NCBI GenBank assembly: GCA_031267485.1
Contig: JAIRYY010000295.1
Coordinates: 1 to 9,241 of the forward strand
Source of the DNA: Tannerella sp.
GTDB taxonomy: Bacteria > Bacteroidota > Bacteroidia > Bacteroidales > Tannerellaceae
Reading direction: 5' to 3'
Length of the DNA: 9,241 bases
The translations under genes were made by a program, and so were the position numbers. Below the pieces are notes generated by a model, which saw nothing but the letters and a program-made list of their open reading frames with translations, did no database searches and had not been told where the DNA came from. Positions 6,376 to 9,241 of this stretch are shown here, piece after piece; position 1 is the first letter of the stretch, and each line of letters begins with the position of its first letter.

Positions 6376-7461
6376 ATGAAGAATTTGAAAAAGATTGCCG
6401 CAATTATATGCGTATCCGCACTGGCCGCCTGTAACGGCGGAAACAGGTACGTTATCAAGGGAGACGTACACAGTGACATGATGAATGGAGAAACGGTCTA
6501 TCTGTGGAATTATTCGGACGATGCCGTCATCGACAGCGCGAAAATAGCGAACGGGAAGTTTGTTTTCGACGGCGCGGCCGGTGAAGCCGGGGCGGCAAGG
6601 ATTGTCTGGCACGAGCTGTACGTTGACTGCATCCTTGAAAAGGGGACGATAAGGGTGGATATGCCGGATTCGCGCACGGCAAAGGGGACGCCCCTCAACG
6701 ACGTGCTGAGTAAATTTTCGGCTGAAAGCGACATGGCCGTTCAGGAGGCCAGGGAGAAACTGATGACTATGGACGAATCCATGCCGGAAGCCGGAAAGGA
6801 GGCCTTGCAGGAGAAAATAATAGACGAACTCGCGGCGAAGATGGACTCGCTGCACATTTCATTCCTTAAAGAACATCCCGACGACGTCCTGGGGGCGGTC
6901 GTGTTCTGTTTCTGGCTGCAAAACCAGATGGATCCGTCGGCCGAAAAGTTTGAAAGCGTCTCCGGGCTTGTCGGCGAATACGTGCTGAATTTCGGGCCGG
7001 TAAAGCAGATGGCCGAATTTTATAAAAAACAGAGCCTGACAACCGTGGGCAAGCCTTTCGTGGACTTTACGATTGAGAACGGGAACAGGGACGGTTCCCC
7101 GGCATCCCTTTCCGATTATGCGGGCCGGGGGAAATACGTGCTTGTGGACTTCTGGGCTTCATGGTGCGCCCCCTGCCGCATGGAAACGCCCGTTATTGCG
7201 GAAGTTTACCGCAAATACCGGGGCGACCGGTTTGAAGTCGTGAGCGTAGCGGTCTGGGACGAACGCGAAAATACGCTGGCCGCCATCGAGGAAGACGGCA
7301 GCACATGGCCCCAGATACTGGACGCACAAACGATTCCCACCGAGATATACGGCATCCGGGGCATACCTCATATCATGCTGATTGGCCCCGACGGAACGAT
7401 CCTGGCGCACGACCTGCGCGGCGACGCCCTGAAAGCCAAAGTGGCCGAGGTGATGAAGTGA
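6376..7461 (+). CDS. TlpA-like thioredoxin lipoprotein with DUF4369 N-terminal domain
   Basis: The 361-residue protein begins with a lipoprotein signal: basic MKNLKK, a hydrophobic core and lipobox LAAC with C19, so it should be lipid-anchored in the envelope. Residues about 25-115 form a DUF4369-type beta-rich domain (YVIKGDV...GETVYLWN...VIDSAKIANGKFVF). A helical linker (about 118-220) leads to an AhpC/TSA-thioredoxin domain with FWASWCAPCR (redox cysteines C264 and C267) and the cis-proline segment GIPH (P331). It is expected to be a thiol-disulfide oxidoreductase or reductant in the periplasm. DUF4369-thioredoxin proteins are multicopy in Bacteroidales, and their substrates are mostly unknown. 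ATG 6376 is preferred over the in-frame TTG two codons earlier. No intrinsic terminator follows; palindromic repeats do. Confidence 0.93.
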   Translation: MKNLKKIAAIICVSALAACNGGNRYVIKGDVHSDMMNGETVYLWNYSDDAVIDSAKIANGKFVFDGAAGEAGAARIVWHELYVDCILEKGTIRVDMPDSRTAKGTPLNDVLSKFSAESDMAVQEAREKLMTMDESMPEAGKEALQEKIIDELAAKMDSLHISFLKEHPDDVLGAVVFCFWLQNQMDPSAEKFESVSGLVGEYVLNFGPVKQMAEFYKKQSLTTVGKPFVDFTIENGNRDGSPASLSDYAGRGKYVLVDFWASWCAPCRMETPVIAEVYRKYRGDRFEVVSVAVWDERENTLAAIEEDGSTWPQILDAQTIPTEIYGIRGIPHIMLIGPDGTILAHDLRGDALKAKVAEVMK

Positions 7462-7471
7462 TGGCCCGTCT

Positions 7472-7499
7472 CCGGCGACTCCCCGCGCCCCGTCGCCGG
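7472..7499. repeat. GC-rich hairpin just after the thioredoxin gene
   Basis: CCGGCGAC (7472-7479) and GTCGCCGG (7492-7499) are perfect 8-bp arms around a 12-nt C-rich loop, 10 bp after the stop codon. It has no T-run, so it is not a standard intrinsic terminator, but it could protect or pause the 3' end of the mRNA. Confidence 0.7.
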
Positions 7500-7514
7500 C
7501 GAACACATTCTTCC

Positions 7515-7618
7515 GTCGTCGGCGAACGGAGCGAAGCAATCCAGGCACAGGCGGCAATGACGGTCGTGCAGTACTCGCCTGCGCCTGGATTGCTTCGTCG
7601 TTCCTCCTCGCAATGACG
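7515..7618. repeat. REP-like palindromic element 1
   Basis: Left arm 7533-7553 and right arm 7576-7596 are complementary over 21 bp with one mismatch (core GAAGCAATCCAGGC, then ACAGGCG or GCAGGCG). Beyond the core the right end reads through to the terminal motif CTCGCAATGACG at 7618, while the left outer part has diverged. Ends of the type CGTCATTGCGAG...GAAGCAATCC are common dispersed intergenic palindromes in several bacterial groups. No coding capacity is evident, and it is probably a non-autonomous or structural repeat. Confidence 0.85.
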
Positions 7619-7709
7619 AAAAGTAGAACAACCGATTATGAGCATATTAACCGACTGTTTTTTTCGTCTTTTTTCCTTTTTTTTCCCGGCGAAGCTGGGG
7701 TGGGGTCTC
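7610..7709. repeat. About 100-bp tail unit, copy A
   Basis: The unit begins GCAATGACG at the end of REP element 1 and runs through an AT-rich part (AGCATATTAACC), a long T/C-rich tract and CCCGGCGAAGCTGGGG to TGGGGTCTC. The next GCAATGACG at 7710 marks its end. It matches the three tandem copies at 8029-8327 in layout and length, with scattered substitutions. The CCCGGC-GAA-GCTGGG core can form a short hairpin with one G-U pair. Confidence 0.9.
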
Positions 7710-7773
7710 GCAATGACGGAGCAATGCAATACACAAAAATATCCCGCGTGAAATCCCTCTCGGAACAGAAATA

Positions 7774-7800
7774 CGGGACACCCTTGTCCCGTCGGGACAA
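7774..7800. repeat. Alternating hairpin CGGGACA / TGTCCCG / CGGGACA
   Basis: CGGGACA (7774-7780) can pair with TGTCCCG (7785-7791), and the same TGTCCCG can instead pair with CGGGACA (7793-7799), forming the 17-nt palindrome TTGTCCCGTCGGGACAA. The two hairpins exclude each other. They directly abut the left arm of the nested palindrome. Confidence 0.8.
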
Positions 7801-7923
7801 AATGTCGGTAGAAACCGGTTCCCACGATTTTACGGCGTGCCGCAGGTACGCTATGTGACAATCATCACATTCCGTACCTGCGGCACGGGGCTGGACAGGC
7901 ATCCGGCGTTTTCTACCGACATT
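7801..7923. repeat. Nested palindromic element with 14-bp and 15-bp perfect arms
   Basis: The outer arms AATGTCGGTAGAAA (7801-7814) and complement (7910-7923) are perfect. Inside them CGTGCCGCAGGTACG (7836-7850) and complement (7873-7887) are perfect, and ATGTGA (7853-7858) with TCACAT (7865-7870) close a 6-nt loop at the tip. The element carries no credible gene. It looks like a dispersed palindromic repeat of the Bacteroidales intergenic type, but its copy number cannot be judged from one window. Confidence 0.88.
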
Positions 7924-7956
7924 CCGTACCTGACGGCACGGGCTGGACAGGCCTCC
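7868..7956. repeat. Direct repeat of about 37 bp
   Basis: CATTCCGTACCTG, then CGGCACGGG, CTGGACAGGC and a TCCG end occur at 7868-7905 and again at 7920-7956 with one small insertion, one deletion and one substitution. The first copy supplies the right arm of the inner hairpin, so the second copy can compete for pairing with the left arm. Confidence 0.85.
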
Positions 7957-7963
7957 GCTCCCT

Positions 7964-8037
7964 CGTCATTGTAAGCGAAGCGAAGCAATCAAGGTTCTTG
8001 CCTGTGCCTGGATTGCTTCGCTCCGCTCGCAATGACG
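7964..8037. repeat. REP-like palindromic element 2
   Basis: The left arm 7964-7994 and right arm 8007-8037 are 31 bp each and match at 27 positions, around a 12-nt centre. Both ends are complete: CGTCATTG at the left and CAATGACG at the right, with the internal core GCGAAGCAATC. It is the best preserved copy of the family in the window. Its right end is also the first nine bases of the tandem tail array. Confidence 0.92.
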
Positions 8038-8327
8038 AAAAATATAGCCGCTTATTATTAACATATTAATCAGCCGTTTTTTTCGTCTTTTTCCCTCTTT
8101 TCCCCGGCAAAGCTGGGGTGGGGTCTCGCAATGACGAAAAATAGAGCTGCTTATTATCAGTATATTAACGAGCCGTTTTTTTTAGTCTTTTGCCCTCTTT
8201 TACCCGGCAAAGCTGGGGTAGGGTCTCGCAATGACAAAAAATATAGCCGCTTATTATCAACATATTAATCAGCCGTTTTTTTTCGTCTTTTTTCCTCTTT
8301 TACCCGGCGAAGCTGGGGTGGGGTCTC
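8029..8327. repeat. Tandem array of three ~100-bp tail units (B, C, D)
   Basis: Units 8029-8127 (99 bp), 8128-8227 (100 bp) and 8228-8327 (100 bp) each start GCAATGAC. They continue through a segment like TAGCCGCTTATTATCA, ATATTAAT or ATATTAAC, GAGCCG or CAGCCG, a T-tract and CTCTTT. Each ends CCCGGC-RAA-GCTGGGG and TRGGGTCTC. A further GCAATGACG closes the array at 8328. Each unit contains a short hairpin at the CCCGGC/GCTGGG core. Reading frames across the array on the minus strand repeat the same peptide and are not genes. Confidence 0.93.
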
Positions 8328-8555
8328 GCAATGACGGGGAATCGAGGCTTTTGAGACAGCCGCTTTTGGATACTTGAGCCTTGTCTATCCGACTGTTATC
8401 CGGACTGCAGCGCTGTGCGGAGGTTGTTTTCCTGCGTTTACAGAATGGCGGGATGTGGCTGTTTGAAGGGGCTTTAGTTTTAATCCGGGATGAACGCTCC
8501 GAAAATAAATTCGGCATTTTTTTTAGCAAATGCATAATATATTAATTTTTTTGTG
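8328..8555. other. Intergenic stretch without a recognisable gene
   Basis: No frame here has a credible start, length or family resemblance. Two weak structural signals are present. AGACAGCC (8354-8361) can pair with GGCTGTTT (8457-8464). A small hairpin followed by a T-run lies at 8499-8524 and is listed separately. The right part, from about 8515, is AT-rich and leads into the promoter at 8556. Confidence 0.6.
8499..8524 (+). terminator. Possible weak intrinsic terminator
   Basis: CCGAA (8499-8503) and TTCGG (8510-8514) form a 5-bp stem with a 6-nt loop, followed by CA and eight T residues (8517-8524). The short stem makes it weak. It could stop readthrough before the promoter at 8556, but no upstream gene obviously needs it. 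Confidence 0.35.
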
Positions 8556-8563
8556 TATGTTTG
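8556..8563 (+). promoter_or_regulatory. -7 element ahead of the candidate RNA
   Basis: TATGTTTG followed by CGGCG is a perfect TAnnTTTG with the same CGG(C) context as the other promoters here. The -33 region is T-rich but lacks a clean TTG at 19 nt. Transcription should begin at about 8566, right at the 5' stem of the structure described next. Confidence 0.5.
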
Positions 8564-8564
8564 C

Positions 8565-8729
8565 GGCGTTTTACATATAGAAAACATGATAACACGGACA
8601 CAGAAATTCATGATTAGAAACAGTACATACCGCAGCTTACAGGTGTGGGATATGACAGCAAACGTATGCCTCCCGTTTGTTGCCCTGCTGCGAACATTTG
8701 TGTCCATTCTCAAAATACGCCCCTTTTTG
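8565..8729 (+). ncRNA. Candidate structured non-coding RNA, about 160 nt
   Basis: Nested complementary segments fold the region into one long rod. GGCGTTTT (8565-8572) pairs with AAA-T-ACGCC (8713-8721), with one bulged T. AGAA (8579-8582) pairs with TTCT (8707-8710) and GGACACA (8596-8602) with TGTGTCC (8699-8705). CGCAGC (8631-8636) pairs with GCTGCG (8687-8692) and AGG (8641-8643) with CCT (8684-8686). CAGCAAACG (8656-8664) pairs with CGTTTGTTG (8674-8682) around a 9-nt tip, with one G-U pair. A promoter lies exactly upstream and CCCTTTTTG follows the closing stem as a U-run. Paired ends, a one-sided large internal loop (8603-8630) and this length resemble 6S-like RNAs; the Bacteroidales-1 RNA family is another candidate. 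I cannot assign a family from sequence alone. An open reading frame crosses it but lacks independent support. Confidence 0.45.
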
Positions 8730-9241
8730 TTAATAAATACTAACCGGGGGGGGGGGGTATTTAACTTAAAATTTCACAAAATATTTTATAAAGAGACTGC
8801 GCGCCAGTCTGCTGTTCATCCACTCCGGTTTTATGGGTTGCCGGAGTGGATGCGTGCGTTCGTTGCTCCCGGCAACTTCCGCGGTATGATTCTGCACCGC
8901 GTGGCGAAGGTTTGGGAACGGGCGTTTCTGATCCGCGCAGGCGCGTCGACGGTTCGCGCAGGCGCGTCGCTGACTCAGGAAGTCGCGTCGCTGACTCAGG
9001 AAGTCGCGTCGCTGACTCAGGAAGTCGCGTCGCTGGCCCGCGCAGGCGCGTCGCCGGTTCGCGCAGGCGCGTCGCTGACTCAGGAAGGCGCGTCGCTGAG
9101 TCGCGCAGGCGCGTCGCCGAAGAGTTTTTTTTCGTCATTGCGAGGGCGAAGCCCGAAGCAATCCAGCTACCTGTCAGTCATTTCCGGGCTGTTGCGCATC
9201 GTCCGCAGAGGTATGAAATTTATGCAGCACATTATCGGATA
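8586..9241 (+). CDS. Uncertain open frame with heptapeptide repeats, 3' end outside window
   Basis: From an ATG at 8586 the plus strand has no stop for about 218 codons, to the window edge. The first 115 residues match no family I recognise; they include a hydrophobic stretch at about 31-51 (LPFVALLRTFVSILKIRPFLL) and three glycines from the G-tract. The 21-bp minisatellite then reads as heptapeptides ASLTQEV and AS(L/P/T)xRAG, followed by the half REP translated as SSLRGRSPKQSS. Against it being a gene: the 5' third coincides with the candidate ncRNA, a REP lies within the frame, and the minisatellite keeps the opposite strand open too, because 21 is a multiple of three. For it: a promoter and a long stop-free stretch. 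A later start (ATG 8652 or 8850) is possible. The poly-G tract would make it prone to frame switching. Confidence 0.25.
   Translation, partial: MITRTQKFMIRNSTYRSLQVWDMTANVCLPFVALLRTFVSILKIRPFLLINTNRGGGVFNLKFHKIFYKETARQSAVHPLRFYGLPEWMRAFVAPGNFRGMILHRVAKVWERAFLIRAGASTVRAGASLTQEVASLTQEVASLTQEVASLARAGASPVRAGASLTQEGASLSRAGASPKSFFSSLRGRSPKQSSYLSVISGLLRIVRRGMKFMQHIIG
8735..8762. repeat. 12-G homopolymer within a 6-bp inverted repeat
   Basis: Twelve consecutive G residues (8746-8757) follow TAACC. The flanks AAATAC (8735-8740) and GTATTT (8757-8762) are exact complements, the last G being shared. A tract of this length is prone to polymerase slippage and to assembly or sequencing error. Confidence 0.9.
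8817..8852. repeat. 12-bp perfect hairpin
   Basis: CATCCACTCCGG (8817-8828) and CCGGAGTGGATG (8841-8852) are exact complements around a 12-nt loop. There is no T-run on either strand, so it is not a terminator. Confidence 0.9.
8931..9119. repeat. 21-bp minisatellite, eight units of two cassette types
   Basis: Eight complete 21-bp units start at 8943, 8964, 8985, 9006, 9027, 9048, 9069 and 9090, flanked by a partial unit on each side (8931-8942 and 9111-9119). Each unit begins with the constant GCGTCG, usually followed by CTG or CCG. The second half is either CGCGCAGGC-type (R) or ACTCAGGAAGTC-type (Q). The order is R, Q, Q, Q, R, R, Q, R, and the three central Q units are identical. One Q unit ends GGC instead of GTC, as if recombined with R. 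The period keeps frames open on both strands. Confidence 0.95.
9133..9166. repeat. Half REP-like element
   Basis: CGTCATTGCGAG at 9133-9144, then GGCGAAGCCC and GAAGCAATCCAG, match one arm of the REP family seen at 7515 and 7964. The complementary arm is not found in the remaining 75 bp, so this is either a solo arm or one end of a longer element that continues beyond the window. Confidence 0.85.

Noticed and set aside
7305..7858. Plus-strand frames of 103 and 81 aa after the thioredoxin gene
   Set aside because: One starts inside the thioredoxin gene in another frame, and the other is translated tail and palindrome sequence.
7373..7902. Overlapping minus-strand frames of 88-162 aa
   Set aside because: They are built from REP, tail and palindrome sequence, and the shared peptide SLRDPTPASPGK is just the translated tail unit. 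No start signals are seen.
8354..8464. Second ncRNA closed by AGACAGCC/GGCTGTTT
   Set aside because: A single 8-bp pairing over a distance of about 100 nt, with no strong internal stems and no promoter, is within what chance can give.
8269..8535. 88-aa minus-strand frame
   Set aside because: It ends in the same translated tail-unit peptide and has no family resemblance or promoter.
8931..9119. CRISPR array
   Set aside because: Units are 21 bp end to end with no unique spacers, and no cas genes are present. It is a minisatellite.
8761..9138. 125-aa minus-strand frame with SATRLPE-type repeats
   Set aside because: Its ATG lies inside the half REP (within GTCATTG) and it stays open mainly because the 21-bp period is a multiple of three. 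The non-repeat part resembles no family and shows no promoter or ribosome-binding site.

Overview
The window is chromosomal DNA from a member of the Bacteroidota, most likely order Bacteroidales. Several promoters have the TAnnTTTG -7 element of that phylum, some with TTTG or TTG exactly 19 nt upstream, and Shine-Dalgarno sites are weak. The gene set also fits: recF followed by a short DUF721 gene, a TPR protein next to ribH, an S41 processing protease, and a DUF4369-thioredoxin lipoprotein. I cannot name the genus.

Positions 1-730, minus strand: the start of a DUF2335-like gene runs off the left edge. Ahead of it lies a 50-aa small protein with its own good promoter. Upstream of that is a tRNA-Tyr/tRNA-Gly pair with its own promoter and a clear intrinsic terminator. 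Positions 710-1906, minus strand: a membrane-anchored TPR protein gene followed 3 bp later by ribH (lumazine synthase). Positions 2064-3466, plus strand: recF overlaps a DUF721 (DciA-like) gene by 4 bp; both belong to DNA replication and repair. Positions 3417-6187, minus strand: a tight operon of dCMP deaminase, S41 protease and 5-formyltetrahydrofolate cyclo-ligase. Its last gene converges on the DUF721 gene and overlaps it by 50 bp. The deaminase and cyclo-ligase both feed folate/thymidylate metabolism. Positions 6376-7461, plus strand: a TlpA-like thioredoxin lipoprotein, transcribed divergently from the deaminase operon.

Positions 7462-9241 contain no confident protein gene but a dense set of repeats. 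Two palindromic REP-like elements (core GAAGCAATCCAGG, ends CGTCATTGCGAG) are each followed by a roughly 100-bp tail unit, one copy after the first and three tandem copies after the second. Between them is a nested palindrome with 14-bp and 15-bp perfect arms. Further right come a promoter and a candidate structured RNA (about 8565-8729) with paired ends and a U-run. Then follow a 12-G homopolymer inside a small inverted repeat, a 12-bp perfect hairpin, a 21-bp minisatellite of eight units built from two cassette types, and a half REP. One plus-strand frame is open from 8586 to the right edge and reads the minisatellite as heptapeptides; whether it is a gene is unresolved.

No defence system, CRISPR array, integrase or transposase is visible. 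The observations most worth following are the candidate ncRNA, the two-cassette minisatellite, the REP-plus-tail composites and a 16-bp perfect inverted repeat inside the cyclo-ligase gene.
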